A DNA stretch of 64,000 bases from contig CYUH01000015.1 in NCBI GenBank assembly GCA_001403755.1, forward strand, positions 1,032,589-1,096,588, read 5' to 3'. Below are positions 1 through 9,023 of the stretch, piece by piece. A program made the translations under genes and the position numbers. How positions within the stretch are numbered: the stretch's first letter is position 1; each line of letters starts with the position of its first letter. Origin of the DNA: Chryseobacterium senegalense (GTDB lineage: Bacteria > Bacteroidota > Bacteroidia > Flavobacteriales > Weeksellaceae). Under the pieces are notes generated by a model that was not told the origin of the DNA, made no database searches, and saw only the letters and a program-made list of their open reading frames with translations.

Positions 1-1218
1 AATTATTTGAAACATGCCGAACAATATGGTTTAAATGCAGTGGAAAATCCAGGTTTCGATTTTACTAAAGTCATTGAAAGAAGTAGAGGAGTTGCTACCA
101 AAATGAGCGGTGGAATTTCTTTTTTAATGAAAAAAAACAAGATCGATGTGATCATGGGAACTGCTAAAGTTCAAAAAGGAAAAAAAGTAAGTGTAACCGA
201 TAAAGACGGAAATGCAACTGAATATTCTGCCGAGCATATCATCATCGCAACCGGAGCAAGATCCAGAGAATTGCCAAATATTCCACAAGATGGGGTAAAA
301 GTAATTGGATACAGACAAGCGCTTTCGCTTCCGCAGCAGCCTAAATCAATGATTGTCGTAGGTTCAGGAGCTATCGGGGTAGAATTTGCGGATTTCTATA
401 ACACCATGGGAACCAAAGTTACGATTGTAGAATTTATGCCGAATATCCTTCCTGTTGAGGACGAAGAAGTTTCAAAACATGTTGAAAAATCTTTGAAAAA
501 ATCAGGAATTGAAATTATGACCAACGCTTCCGTAGAATCTATTGATACAAGCGGAAACGGTGTGAAAGCAATGGTGAAAACTGCTAATGGAAACGTTACC
601 CTAGAAGCAGATATGCTATTGTCTGCCGTAGGAATTTCTGCAAATATTGAAGGACAAGGATTTGAAGAAGTAGGAATCCAAACCGAAAAAGGACGAGTTT
701 TAGTGAACGAATGGTACGAAACTTCAGTTCCCGGATATTATGCAATTGGAGACATTCTTCCAACTCAAGCATTAGCACACGTTGCTTCCGCAGAAGGAAT
801 TGCCTGTGTAGAAAAAATAAAAGGTCTTCATGTAGATAAAATCGATTATGGCAATATTCCTGGTTGTACTTATTGTCATCCGGAAATCGCTTCTGTAGGC
901 TTAACTGAAAAGCAAGCGAAAGAAAAAGGTTACGAAATCAAAGTAGGAAAATTCCCATTCTCAGCATCCGGAAAAGCAACCGCAAACGGCGATACTGATG
1001 GTTTCATCAAAGTAATTTTTGATGCGAAATATGGCGAATGGCTAGGTTGTCACATGGTAGGTGATGGCGTTACTGATATGATTGCTGAAGCAGTAGTGGC
1101 GCGTAAACTGGAAACTACCGGTCACGAAATTTTAAAATCTATTCACCCGCATCCAACAATTTCTGAAGCGGTGATGGAAGCCGTTGCAGCAGCGTATGGC
1201 GAAGTAATTCATATCTAA
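1..1218 (+). CDS. lpdA: Dihydrolipoyl dehydrogenase (E3), 5'-truncated by the window edge
   Basis: FAD-dependent E3 subunit of 2-oxoacid dehydrogenase complexes; it reoxidises lipoyl groups with NAD+. The frame is open from base 1, so the real start lies upstream. About 405 residues are visible of the usual 460-470, and the N-terminal FAD motif and the redox CxxxxC pair are off the window. Visible are the NAD-binding segment (VVGSGAIGVEF), the second FAD contact (YAIGD) and the C-terminal catalytic HPHPTISE motif that is donated to the partner subunit. A hairpin terminator follows. A complete, divergent paralogue lies at 53795-55198, so this copy may serve a different complex. Family assignment is firm; which complex it serves is not visible. 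Confidence 0.93.
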   Translation, partial: NYLKHAEQYGLNAVENPGFDFTKVIERSRGVATKMSGGISFLMKKNKIDVIMGTAKVQKGKKVSVTDKDGNATEYSAEHIIIATGARSRELPNIPQDGVKVIGYRQALSLPQQPKSMIVVGSGAIGVEFADFYNTMGTKVTIVEFMPNILPVEDEEVSKHVEKSLKKSGIEIMTNASVESIDTSGNGVKAMVKTANGNVTLEADMLLSAVGISANIEGQGFEEVGIQTEKGRVLVNEWYETSVPGYYAIGDILPTQALAHVASAEGIACVEKIKGLHVDKIDYGNIPGCTYCHPEIASVGLTEKQAKEKGYEIKVGKFPFSASGKATANGDTDGFIKVIFDAKYGEWLGCHMVGDGVTDMIAEAVVARKLETTGHEILKSIHPHPTISEAVMEAVAAAYGEVIHI

Positions 1219-1234
1219 TATTTAGCAGAATTTT

Positions 1235-1268
1235 AATAAAAACCACGTCTTTTGGATGTGGTTTTATT
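1235..1268 (+). terminator. Intrinsic terminator after lpdA
   Basis: An AT-flanked hairpin with core AAACCAC paired with GTGGTTT and a loop rich in T lies 17 bases after the lpdA stop. The U-rich right arm continues into TTATTATTTTT. It separates lpdA from the patatin gene. Confidence 0.7.
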
Positions 1269-1291
1269 ATTTTTAAATTAAAATTTTTATC

Positions 1292-2065
1292 ATGAAAGAA
1301 CATCAACTAGGATTGGTACTTTCCGGAGGCGGAACCAAAGGAATTGCTCATGCTGGAGTTTTAAAATTTTTAAAAGAGAAAAACATCAACCCAGATATTT
1401 TAGCTTGTTGCAGCGCGGGTTCTATCGTTGGAAGTCTTCATGCAATTGGGAAATCTCCCGAAGAAATACTGGATTTTTTCAAGTCCGTTTATTTCTTTCA
1501 TTGGAAACATTTTGCCTTCAATAAGCCGGGCTTGGTGTCGTCGACAATCTTTTCTACTTATCTGAATCCTATTTTTAAAGAAATGACCATCGGAGATCTA
1601 GAAATTGAACTTAAAATTATCGCAACAGAACTGGTATCCGGTGATCAGAAAATATTCAACAATAAAGACAAAATTGTGGATGCAATTATTGCTTCTTGCT
1701 CCATTCCCGGGATTACAACGCCTTATATTGTTGGAAAGGAAATGTTCAGTGATGGAGGTGTTTTGAATAATTTCCCTGCTGATATTATCCAAAATGATTG
1801 TAAAAAACTGATCGGAGTTTATGTTTCTTTACCTCAGGATGTGGAAGTTTCGAATCTGAATTCTATAAAAGCTGTTACTACACGGGCTTACGAATTGCTG
1901 TCACATCGGACGGAAATTCATAAATTTTCATATTGTGATTGGATCATTAGTTCTAAAAAACTTTCACAGTATGGAACTTTCGAGAAAAAAACGCATCGTT
2001 TGGAAGAGATTTTTCAAATTGGTTATGATGCGGCTAAAGATTCTTTCGAGAATGTACATTTCTAG
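1292..2065 (+). CDS. Patatin-like phospholipase family protein
   Basis: A 257-residue acyl hydrolase of the patatin/RssA type with a Ser-Asp dyad, probably acting on phospholipids or lysophospholipids. The oxyanion-hole loop LSGGGTKGIAHAG is at the N-terminus. The nucleophile elbow reads CCSAGS around residue 40, so the first glycine of the usual GxSxG is replaced by cysteine. The catalytic aspartate lies in FSDGGVLNNFP. The length fits the short bacterial branch, and no signal peptide is seen, so it is probably cytoplasmic or peripheral. The gene starts at an ATG 23 bases after the preceding terminator and ends overlapping the converging dgkA gene by 4 bases. Substrate cannot be told from sequence. 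Confidence 0.88.
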   Translation: MKEHQLGLVLSGGGTKGIAHAGVLKFLKEKNINPDILACCSAGSIVGSLHAIGKSPEEILDFFKSVYFFHWKHFAFNKPGLVSSTIFSTYLNPIFKEMTIGDLEIELKIIATELVSGDQKIFNNKDKIVDAIIASCSIPGITTPYIVGKEMFSDGGVLNNFPADIIQNDCKKLIGVYVSLPQDVEVSNLNSIKAVTTRAYELLSHRTEIHKFSYCDWIISSKKLSQYGTFEKKTHRLEEIFQIGYDAAKDSFENVHF

Positions 2066-2415
2066 AAAAAATACTTCCAATAAATCAAAATTCCCACAAA
2101 CACCGAAGCGATTGCCATTAATAAAACAGCTCCTGCAGCGCTATCTTTGATGATTTTTATTCTTTCATCAAATCCTGGTTGAATGATGTCGCAAACTTTT
2201 TCGATGCATGTATTGATGATTTCTAAACTTAAAACCGCAAAACAAACTATTAAAATAAGCGCCGTATCGATGGCTGACAAGCGAAGATAAACAATCAGGA
2301 AAAGGTTGACCAACAGCGCGAAAATTTCAATTTGGAAATTTCTTTCTGATTTCAGCATCCAAATCACGCCTTTTACCGAGTTCCACAAACTTTTATGAAA
2401 TGCAGGTTTTCTCAT
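2062..2415 (-). CDS. dgkA: Diacylglycerol/undecaprenol kinase family protein
   Basis: A 117-residue integral membrane kinase of the DgkA family. Members phosphorylate diacylglycerol or undecaprenol in the inner membrane. Three hydrophobic helices are visible. The family signature LEIINTCIEKVCD and the following KDSAAGAVL segment carry the conserved catalytic/metal-binding Glu, Asn and Asp residues. The ATG at 2415 was chosen; it overlaps the stop of the upstream M28 gene by one base (TAATG), which suggests translational coupling. A TTG two codons further upstream is in frame but less likely. In Gram-positive bacteria the family prefers undecaprenol; for flavobacteria the substrate is not obvious from sequence. 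Confidence 0.88.
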   Translation of the reverse strand: MRKPAFHKSLWNSVKGVIWMLKSERNFQIEIFALLVNLFLIVYLRLSAIDTALILIVCFAVLSLEIINTCIEKVCDIIQPGFDERIKIIKDSAAGAVLLMAIASVFVGILIYWKYFF

Positions 2416-3779
2416 TACCAATTTTTATCGATCATGTAAATTAATTGTCCCATTACTACTGCTCCCAAATGCAGTTCAGGATGATTTACCTTGTCAAAAG
2501 TGTCTTCTTCCGAATGGTGGATTTCAAAATATCTCTGGGAATCCGTAACCAGTTCAGCCAAAGGAACGCCCAATTTTTCCATAGGTTGGATATCGGTTCC
2601 TGCATATTGTAATTCAAAATCATGGGCGCCGTAAGGTAGAGATAGACTTCCCCAAGATTGGATTTGTTTTCGTTTCTCAGGGCTCATCAAAAGGGCAATT
2701 CCTCTTGGAGTGAAACCACCGCCATCACTTTCGATTGCGAAGATGTGTTTTTCGTTTTTCTCCTGAATAGTATTGGCATAAGTATTACCACTGCGCACGC
2801 CATTTTCTTCGTTGGCAAAACAAACTACTCGGATCGTGTGATTATTTTTTAATCCCAATTTTTTGAAGGTTCGGAGGATTTCAATGCTCTGTACAATTCC
2901 GGCTCCGTCGTCATGAGCACCTTCACCAACGTCCCAAGAATCAAGGTGACCACTGACTACTATTACGTTTTTATCTTTATTTCCAGTAATTTCTCCAATG
3001 ACTGAATAGGATTTTTTTTCACCTTTCATTCCACAATTTGAATTAAGTTTAGCGAAAACTTTTTGCGTTTTTAAGGATTGCTCCAATTCATCAGCGCTTT
3101 TCGGACCAATCGCAACCGCCGGGATTTTTGCGGTATCATCGGCATCGTAGCGCATCATTCCGGTATGGGGAACATCATCAACAGCAGAAGAAAGCGAACG
3201 TATGATTACGGCTTTAGCACCTTTTTTGCCGGCCCAGGAAGCCGCCGCACGTCGATACATTCCTGCATCACCATAAGCTTGACCCGTGTTGATGAATTTT
3301 TGGTTAAAAGCATAATTAAAGAAAACAATTTTTCCCTTCACTTGATCGGCAGAGAGTTGATCAAATTCCTGCTTATTTTTCACGAAAATAATTTCTGCTT
3401 CCAGATTTTTACCTTTCGTCCCTTCAGAATTTCCTAAAGAAAGCATTTTCAGTGTTTTCCAAGTGCCATTTTGCGTTTTAATCTGAAGAGATTCTTTACC
3501 ACGAATCCAAACCGGAACAGTAACTTCTTCTTTCCAAACTTTATCTGCACCGGCTTCCTTCAGTTTTTGTACTGCCCAATCGGTTGACTTTTCATAGGCA
3601 TCGGAGCCGCTCAATCGATGACCAATATTTTTTGTTAAATCTTTCAGGTTTTCGTAGGCAAGTCCATTGGTTAAAATTTCGTCAGAAATATTTTTGAATT
3701 TAATAGAATCCGCTTGGTGCTGAGAAAATAAAATTCCGCCCAAAAAGAGCGGAAGTATGGTGAATAATTTTGCTTTCAT
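2415..3779 (-). CDS. Secreted M28 family zinc aminopeptidase
   Basis: A 454-residue exported peptidase with a signal peptide ending near FSQHQ (residues 1-20). Dinuclear zinc ligands of family M28 are all visible: H278 in SGHLDSWD, D290/291 in GAHDDG, the E324-E325 pair in FANEENG, D352 in ESDGGG and H421/422 near HHSEED. The region around residues 120-245 looks like the protease-associated (PA) insert found in longer members. The ATG at 3779 begins the signal peptide; an upstream in-frame TTG is rejected. It probably degrades peptides in the periplasm or outside the cell. It is the first of three M28 genes in this window and is coupled to dgkA. Confidence 0.92.
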   Translation of the reverse strand: MKAKLFTILPLFLGGILFSQHQADSIKFKNISDEILTNGLAYENLKDLTKNIGHRLSGSDAYEKSTDWAVQKLKEAGADKVWKEEVTVPVWIRGKESLQIKTQNGTWKTLKMLSLGNSEGTKGKNLEAEIIFVKNKQEFDQLSADQVKGKIVFFNYAFNQKFINTGQAYGDAGMYRRAAASWAGKKGAKAVIIRSLSSAVDDVPHTGMMRYDADDTAKIPAVAIGPKSADELEQSLKTQKVFAKLNSNCGMKGEKKSYSVIGEITGNKDKNVIVVSGHLDSWDVGEGAHDDGAGIVQSIEILRTFKKLGLKNNHTIRVVCFANEENGVRSGNTYANTIQEKNEKHIFAIESDGGGFTPRGIALLMSPEKRKQIQSWGSLSLPYGAHDFELQYAGTDIQPMEKLGVPLAELVTDSQRYFEIHHSEEDTFDKVNHPELHLGAVVMGQLIYMIDKNW

Positions 3780-3825
3780 AAATTGATAATTTGAAACCAA
3801 ATTTAAACAAATTAATTGATAAAAA

Positions 3826-5070
3826 TTACTGTTTCATATCGTACATTAACAAAGCTGTAACGAGTTTCGGTTCAATATAAGTGCATTTTGGAGGCATTTT
3901 GATGTTTTTGTCCGAAACTTTTAGCAAATCATTGAAGCTAACCGGATAAATTCCAAATCCAACCTTATATTTCCCGGAGTCTACTTTTTCTTTAATTAAA
4001 TTAATTCCTTCAATGCTCGAATTTCCTTTGCTGTAAGTAATTTTATCAGTGGTTTTAGGATTTTCAATTCCTAAAATATCTTTTAGGATATATTCTTCTA
4101 AAAGGAAGTGATCCAAATCATTGAAATCGCTTTGCTGCTTTCGCAACTCATGTTTTACGTGAAGAGAATAAAATTTACCACCCAAATACATTGATATATG
4201 GAATTTCTGCGAAGGGTAGTACGGAATTTCGCCTTTTTCATGAATCAGGAAGTTTTCTTCAATTTTCTTTAAAAATTCGGTTTCAGACAAACCATTCAGA
4301 TCTTCCAAAAGTCTGTTGTAATCATGAATTTTGATGGATTGGTTAGAAACTAAAAAACTGAAAACGTAGTTGTAATGCTCGGTTCCGTTGTGTTTTTTGT
4401 TTTTCTTTTGTTGGTTCTGAGCATTGAGAGCCGTAGATCCAATACGGTGATGTCCATCGGCTATGTAAAAAGAATCGATTTGTTCCAAAACTTCCTTGTA
4501 CTGCATCATTTTCAATCGGTTATCGATTCGCCAAACTTTGTGGCGAGTTCCGTTATCCGAAACATAATTGATAATTGGAACATTTTTTTCCTCATGGTTC
4601 ATGAGCAATTCAATTTTCGGATTTGCCAAATAAGTCAAAAGAACCGGCTCTGCCTGGAGATTTACTTTTTCTAAATAATAGGCGAGCTTTTCTTTTCTTT
4701 GGGTGATGGTGGATTCATGTTTTTTGATTTTACCATTTCGAAAATCTTCCACACTTACCAAACCCATCAGTCCACGAAATATCGATTTATTGGGCAAAAC
4801 CTGCTCATAAAGATAATAGGAAGAATTGTCTTGAACGAGTTTCTTATCATCAAGCAATTCTTCGAAACTTGTTCTTATCTTCCGCAAATTTCGGTCGATA
4901 TCTTTGGATTTACTTACCACATAAGGCTTAATCATTTGAATATAGGAGGAATCTTCCTGCGCCTTTTTATTAATTTCCTCTTGCGTGAAATTATCTAAAG
5001 GATGAGTAGGGAATTTGTCAACATAATCTTCGCTTGGTCTTATTCCCCGAAATGGCTTGAATATAGGCAT
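3826..5070 (-). CDS. DUF1015 family protein in the serine operon
   Basis: A 414-residue cytoplasmic protein of the DUF1015 family, starting MPIFKPFRGIRP as members do. A conserved ADGHHR motif lies near residue 207. The gene follows serA by 7 bases in a run ferredoxin-serC-serA-DUF1015, an arrangement I recall as common in Bacteroidetes and some Clostridia. DUF1015 members are often annotated as SpoOJ/ParB-like, and ParB-fold free-serine kinases (SerK, SbnI) carry a similar DGHHR motif. A role at the serine/O-phosphoserine step is therefore an inference, supported by the neighbours and by the absence of a serB phosphatase gene in this run. No activity is proven. Confidence 0.85.
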   Translation of the reverse strand: MPIFKPFRGIRPSEDYVDKFPTHPLDNFTQEEINKKAQEDSSYIQMIKPYVVSKSKDIDRNLRKIRTSFEELLDDKKLVQDNSSYYLYEQVLPNKSIFRGLMGLVSVEDFRNGKIKKHESTITQRKEKLAYYLEKVNLQAEPVLLTYLANPKIELLMNHEEKNVPIINYVSDNGTRHKVWRIDNRLKMMQYKEVLEQIDSFYIADGHHRIGSTALNAQNQQKKNKKHNGTEHYNYVFSFLVSNQSIKIHDYNRLLEDLNGLSETEFLKKIEENFLIHEKGEIPYYPSQKFHISMYLGGKFYSLHVKHELRKQQSDFNDLDHFLLEEYILKDILGIENPKTTDKITYSKGNSSIEGINLIKEKVDSGKYKVGFGIYPVSFNDLLKVSDKNIKMPPKCTYIEPKLVTALLMYDMKQ

Positions 5071-5077
5071 TTTTAAT

Positions 5078-6037
5078 CTATAATTTCGTTTTAATATCTA
5101 TGATTTGCATGGCGAGTTCCGCACCAATTTTTTCCTGAGCATCCAGTGTATTTCCACCTAAATGTGGGGAAAGTGAGAGGTTAGGATTCATCAGCAACTG
5201 CAGTTCCGGTGTGGGTTCGTTTTCGAAAACATCCAATGCGGCACCTGCAACTTTTCCGGATTCGATATAATCGAGTAGGGCAACCTCATTGATTACTCCG
5301 CCCCTTGCTGTATTTACAATAAATACGCCATCTTTCATTTTCTCAAACTGAGGTGTATCAATGATGTACTCGCTGGTTTTTGGTGTGTTGATGCTAATAA
5401 AATCGGTATCTTTTAAAAATTCATCAAAATTATTGGTTGATGTAATTTCAAAATTCAATTTTTGACCATCAAAAAATTCTAAAGAAATGGTTTCAGTTTT
5501 AGGTTTTCTGGTGAGAACTTTCACTTTCATTCCTAAAGAAATTCCCATTTTCACTACTTCTCTACCAATTCCGCCAAAGCCGATCACTCCTAACGTTTTC
5601 CCTTCTAATTCAATCGCTTTTGAGAAGGATTTTTTCATCGCATTAAAATGCGTATCTCCTTCTAGTGGCATCAATCTGTTGGATTCGTGAAGAAATCTTG
5701 CCAATGAAAAGAAATGGGCAAAGACGATTTCTGCAACGGATCTTGAAGAAGCATTCGGGGTGTTAATGACGAATAAGCCTTTTTCAATTGCATATTCCAC
5801 ATCGATATTATCCATGCCTACACCTCCTCTTCCGATGATTTTTAGGGAAGGACATTCATCGATTAATTCCTGCGGAACTTGCGTAGCGCTTCTTACCAAA
5901 AGTACATCTATATGGTTTTCGTTGATGAAATCAGCGAGGTGTTCCTGGGAAACTTTAGCTTCCACAAACTCAATATCGGAACTGGTTAAAGCATTTATTC
6001 CGGATTCTGAAAGACCATCGTTGGCTAATACTTTCAT
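5078..6037 (-). CDS. serA: D-3-phosphoglycerate dehydrogenase
   Basis: A 319-residue NAD-dependent D-2-hydroxyacid dehydrogenase, probably oxidising 3-phosphoglycerate to 3-phosphohydroxypyruvate, the first step of serine synthesis. The Rossmann motif VIGFGGIG lies near residue 152. The NTARGGVIN segment carries the substrate-binding Arg, and the catalytic His is in SPHLGGNT. It is short: the C-terminal ACT regulatory domain of long SerA proteins is missing, so serine feedback through ACT is not expected. It lies between serC (34 bases upstream) and DUF1015 (7 bases downstream) on the same strand, which supports the specific assignment over other 2-hydroxyacid dehydrogenases. Confidence 0.92.
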   Translation of the reverse strand: MKVLANDGLSESGINALTSSDIEFVEAKVSQEHLADFINENHIDVLLVRSATQVPQELIDECPSLKIIGRGGVGMDNIDVEYAIEKGLFVINTPNASSRSVAEIVFAHFFSLARFLHESNRLMPLEGDTHFNAMKKSFSKAIELEGKTLGVIGFGGIGREVVKMGISLGMKVKVLTRKPKTETISLEFFDGQKLNFEITSTNNFDEFLKDTDFISINTPKTSEYIIDTPQFEKMKDGVFIVNTARGGVINEVALLDYIESGKVAGAALDVFENEPTPELQLLMNPNLSLSPHLGGNTLDAQEKIGAELAMQIIDIKTKL

Positions 6038-6071
6038 AATGATTTTATAAGTAATTAATGATGTTAATTGG

Positions 6072-7133
6072 TTATAAGTTTTTCATGACATCTACCAAAA
6101 CCTGAACACTTTCTAGCGGCAAGGCATTGTATAAACTTGCGCGGTATCCACCAATGCTTCTGTGACCGTTCAAACCGCTGATACCTGCCGTTTTCCAGGC
6201 GTTGTCGAAGGTTTCTTTTTTGGATTCATCTAATAATCTGAAGGAAACATTCATCAGCGAACGATCTTCTTTTTTGCAGAAAGTTTCGAAAAGTGGATTG
6301 CGGTCGATTTCTTCATACAGGAGTTTTGCTTTGGCTTCGTTTCTAGCTTCTGCAGCTGCAATTCCGCCATTGTTTTCTAAATGTTGCAAGGTGAGAAGTG
6401 AGGCATAAACCGGCAATACAGGAGGTGTATTGTACATGGATTCCTTCGCAATATGCTGAGAATAATCGAGGATTGAAGGAATATCGCGACCTGATTTGCC
6501 TAAAATTTCTTTCTTCACTACGACTAAAGTAACTCCCGCCGGACCCATATTTTTCTGAGCTCCGGCATAGATTAAATCAAATTGAGAAAAATCCAATTCT
6601 CGGGAAAAAATATCAGAACTCATATCACAAACCATCAAAGTATCAACTTTAGGAAAAGTTTTCATCTGGGTTCCATAAATGGTATTATTGGATGTGCAGT
6701 GGAAATAATCGTATTCGCTTCCTACGGTGTAATCTTTCGGAACAAAGCTGTAATTATCTTCTTTTGATGAACCTACAACATCTACTGCACCGAATTTTTT
6801 CGCCTCCTTAATTGCGCCTGCAGCCCAAACTCCTGTATCGAGATAAGCGGCTTTTCCGTTTTCGGACTTCATCAAATTGAAAGGAACCATTACAAATTGC
6901 AAACTCGCTCCACCGCCTAAATATAGCACCTCGTAATCATCATTCAGATTCATTAACCGCTTTACAATGGCTCTGGCTTCATCCATTACCGCTACAAAAT
7001 CTTTACTTCTGTGGGAAATTTCGAGAAGAGAAAGGCCGATTCCGTTGAAATCCAAAATGGCTTGAGCAGATTTTTCGAAAACTTCTTGCGGAAGAATACA
7101 AGGACCTGCGCTGAAATTGTGTTTTTTATTCAT
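6072..7133 (-). CDS. serC: Phosphoserine aminotransferase
   Basis: A 353-residue class-V-fold PLP enzyme converting 3-phosphohydroxypyruvate and glutamate to O-phosphoserine and 2-oxoglutarate. The start MNKKHNFSAGPCILP is typical of SerC. The PLP lysine is in AGAQKNMGPAG, and the C-terminal NGHRSIGGYRASLYN segment carries substrate-phosphate contacts. The length matches the family (about 355-362). It is upstream of serA and downstream of a ferredoxin gene on the same strand; the terminator between ferredoxin and serC suggests serC also has its own promoter. Confidence 0.96.
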   Translation of the reverse strand: MNKKHNFSAGPCILPQEVFEKSAQAILDFNGIGLSLLEISHRSKDFVAVMDEARAIVKRLMNLNDDYEVLYLGGGASLQFVMVPFNLMKSENGKAAYLDTGVWAAGAIKEAKKFGAVDVVGSSKEDNYSFVPKDYTVGSEYDYFHCTSNNTIYGTQMKTFPKVDTLMVCDMSSDIFSRELDFSQFDLIYAGAQKNMGPAGVTLVVVKKEILGKSGRDIPSILDYSQHIAKESMYNTPPVLPVYASLLTLQHLENNGGIAAAEARNEAKAKLLYEEIDRNPLFETFCKKEDRSLMNVSFRLLDESKKETFDNAWKTAGISGLNGHRSIGGYRASLYNALPLESVQVLVDVMKNL

Positions 7134-7202
7134 TTTTACTTTTTAATTTAAGAGATTTGAAATTGCAGCAAACTGCAGAGATGATTTTTGAGAAAAATAT
7201 CT

Positions 7203-7228
7203 AAAAAAAAAGCCCACAAAAAGTGAGC
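7203..7228 (-). terminator. Terminator between ferredoxin and serC genes
   Basis: On the minus strand GCTCAC-TTTTT-GTGGGC forms a 6-bp stem (one G-T pair) followed at once by nine T residues, 10 bases after the ferredoxin stop. It probably attenuates read-through from the ferredoxin gene into serC. Confidence 0.75.
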
Positions 7229-7237
7229 GGAAACGTT

Positions 7238-7588
7238 TTATTCCCCATGCAGGAATGCTTTTTTCTGAAGTAAGCTTTCTTCGGATTCTACCTGTTCATC
7301 ATCTGGAACACAGCAGTCTACAGGACAAACTGCAGCACATTGTGGCTCTTCGTGGAAGCCTTTACATTCAGTACATTTATCTGCAACGATGAAGTACACA
7401 TCATCGCTTACGGGTTCTTGAGGAGCGTCTGCATCGATGCTTAAACCAGATTTCAAAACAACTCTTCCTTTGAGCGAGGTTCCGTCGGAAGCTTTCCAAT
7501 CTACAGCGCCTTCGTAGATCGCATTATTAGGACATTCTGGTTCACAAGCTCCACAATTGATACATTCATCTGTTATTTTGATAGCCAT
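7238..7588 (-). CDS. 4Fe-4S dicluster ferredoxin
   Basis: A 116-residue electron carrier with two [4Fe-4S] binding sets. The first is CINCGACEPECP near the N-terminus. The second is CTECKGFHEEPQCAAVCP near residues 75-92, with a long 8-residue spacing in the second cluster as in the Alvin-type ferredoxins. The ATG at 7588 (MAIKITDEC) was chosen because upstream in-frame codons give an unrelated tail. It precedes serC on the same strand. In related genomes, as I recall, such a ferredoxin gene often faces a LuxC-like acyl-CoA reductase gene; here that gene lies 6.5 kb away at 14067. Redox partner unknown. Confidence 0.93.
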   Translation of the reverse strand: MAIKITDECINCGACEPECPNNAIYEGAVDWKASDGTSLKGRVVLKSGLSIDADAPQEPVSDDVYFIVADKCTECKGFHEEPQCAAVCPVDCCVPDDEQVESEESLLQKKAFLHGE

Positions 7589-7613
7589 TGCTATTTTATA
7601 TTTTAAATTTCCA

Positions 7614-7621
7614 CAAAGATA
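7614..7621 (-). promoter_or_regulatory. Candidate -7 box for the ferredoxin gene
   Basis: TATCTTTG on the minus strand matches the Bacteroidetes -7 consensus TAnnTTTG and ends 25 bases before the ferredoxin ATG. No clear -33 TTTG is found at the right spacing, so only half of the promoter is supported. Confidence 0.45.
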
Positions 7622-7810
7622 AAAAATTTTCTCTGTATTGTCCCGATTTTGGTTCAATAAGTGATGGCAGGAAACTAATTTTTTTTCTTGCTTAAACTAA
7701 AGTCTTTTAACAAAATGTGATGAAGAGTTTGTTGATTTATTTTTGCTATGAGTCGCTGGAAAATAGTGCAATCATTGCAGTTTTTTAAAAAAAATTAATT
7801 CTGCAATCAA

Positions 7811-8917
7811 TCATTTTAGTTTTTCGTTTTCTAAAATTCGCATTACAGCTTTTTCCTCAGATATTAATCCCGAAATTCCATCATTTATCTCTATTTGGTC
7901 TAGTTCCTCTAAATATTTTTTGATGGAGTTGTTTTCGTACAAATTTACGATCAGCGGGTGAACATAATATTTTCTGCAAACAGTTGCTGTATTTCCCAAG
8001 TGGCAAGCAACATTTTCTAATGCGGTTTTTACTTTTGATTTTACTTCTTTCTCATTTTCGGCCAGACCTATTTCTTTAAAAGCGATAAAAGCATTGACCG
8101 TACCGCTCCACGTTCGGAAGTCTTTTGCGGTAAAATCTTCACCACTTATTTCCTTTATGTATTCATTTACCATTCCGCTGTCAATGCTATGTCGTTGTTT
8201 GTTTTCATCATAATACTGGAAAAGTTCTTTGCCGGGAATGTCTCTGCATGCTAAAACTGCTTTTGCGAGTTTCTTATTTCGCAAACTGATATCATGATAC
8301 ACTCCTTTTTTTCCTTTAAATGAAAAACTGATTTTTGCGCCTTTGATATCGACATGTTTATCTTTTAAGGTTGTTAATCCAAAAGAGCCATATAATTTTT
8401 CGTAAACATTATTTCCGATTCGGATATTTGTCCTTTCCATTAAACTTACGATTAGTGCTAAAACTTTTCTCTTTTCTAAATTGCGCAATGCTAAATCTTT
8501 TTCTAACTGCAACCTAATTTTCGGTAAGGCGTAACCAAACTGTAACATCCTGTAAAACTTGGTGTGATTGCGCAAAGCATTCCAAAGCGGGTGATACCGA
8601 TATTGCTTCCGTTTCTTTGCATCTACACCGGTAGCTTGAAGATGACCATTTTCCAAGGCGCAAATCCAAACATTTTCCCAGGCAGGAGGTATTGCCAATT
8701 GATTTATTCTCTGAATGGTTTCTTTGTCTTTTATTCTCATCCCATTCTGGTAATAAGCAAGTTTATTTCGATACATTTTTCTTGTAAACCCATCCATATA
8801 TTGGTCGCTAGTATACACCAGATTCACCGCTTTCGCAGATTTTTCTGGATCTTTCATGATTTTGAGGATCTTTTTTGGAGATAATTTTTGAATAGGATCT
8901 ACTGAAGTTTTTTCCAT
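7811..8917 (-). CDS. DNA topoisomerase IB (first copy)
   Basis: A 368-residue poxvirus/bacterial-type topoisomerase IB, which relaxes supercoils through a 3'-phosphotyrosine intermediate without ATP. Visible are the N-terminal domain (AIPPAWENVWIC), active-site Arg/Lys segments (RTNIRIGN and the following LKDKHV), the KDFRTWSGT Arg motif, and the catalytic tyrosine in CRKYYVHP near the C-terminus. It stands alone on the minus strand. A close paralogue lies at 38670-39773 beside ligD and ku; long stretches around the active site are almost identical between the two, while the N- and C-terminal ends differ. The start is the ATG giving MEKTSVDP. Confidence 0.95.
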   Translation of the reverse strand: MEKTSVDPIQKLSPKKILKIMKDPEKSAKAVNLVYTSDQYMDGFTRKMYRNKLAYYQNGMRIKDKETIQRINQLAIPPAWENVWICALENGHLQATGVDAKKRKQYRYHPLWNALRNHTKFYRMLQFGYALPKIRLQLEKDLALRNLEKRKVLALIVSLMERTNIRIGNNVYEKLYGSFGLTTLKDKHVDIKGAKISFSFKGKKGVYHDISLRNKKLAKAVLACRDIPGKELFQYYDENKQRHSIDSGMVNEYIKEISGEDFTAKDFRTWSGTVNAFIAFKEIGLAENEKEVKSKVKTALENVACHLGNTATVCRKYYVHPLIVNLYENNSIKKYLEELDQIEINDGISGLISEEKAVMRILENEKLK

Positions 8918-9023
8918 CTTGGATAATTTTAAATCGAAATTAATTTCAAAAAAAAAGGATTTTTAAAAACCGTAATGTTTAAATATTATAAAAGAAAATT
9001 CAAATTAAATAGCGTTGTGGTCA

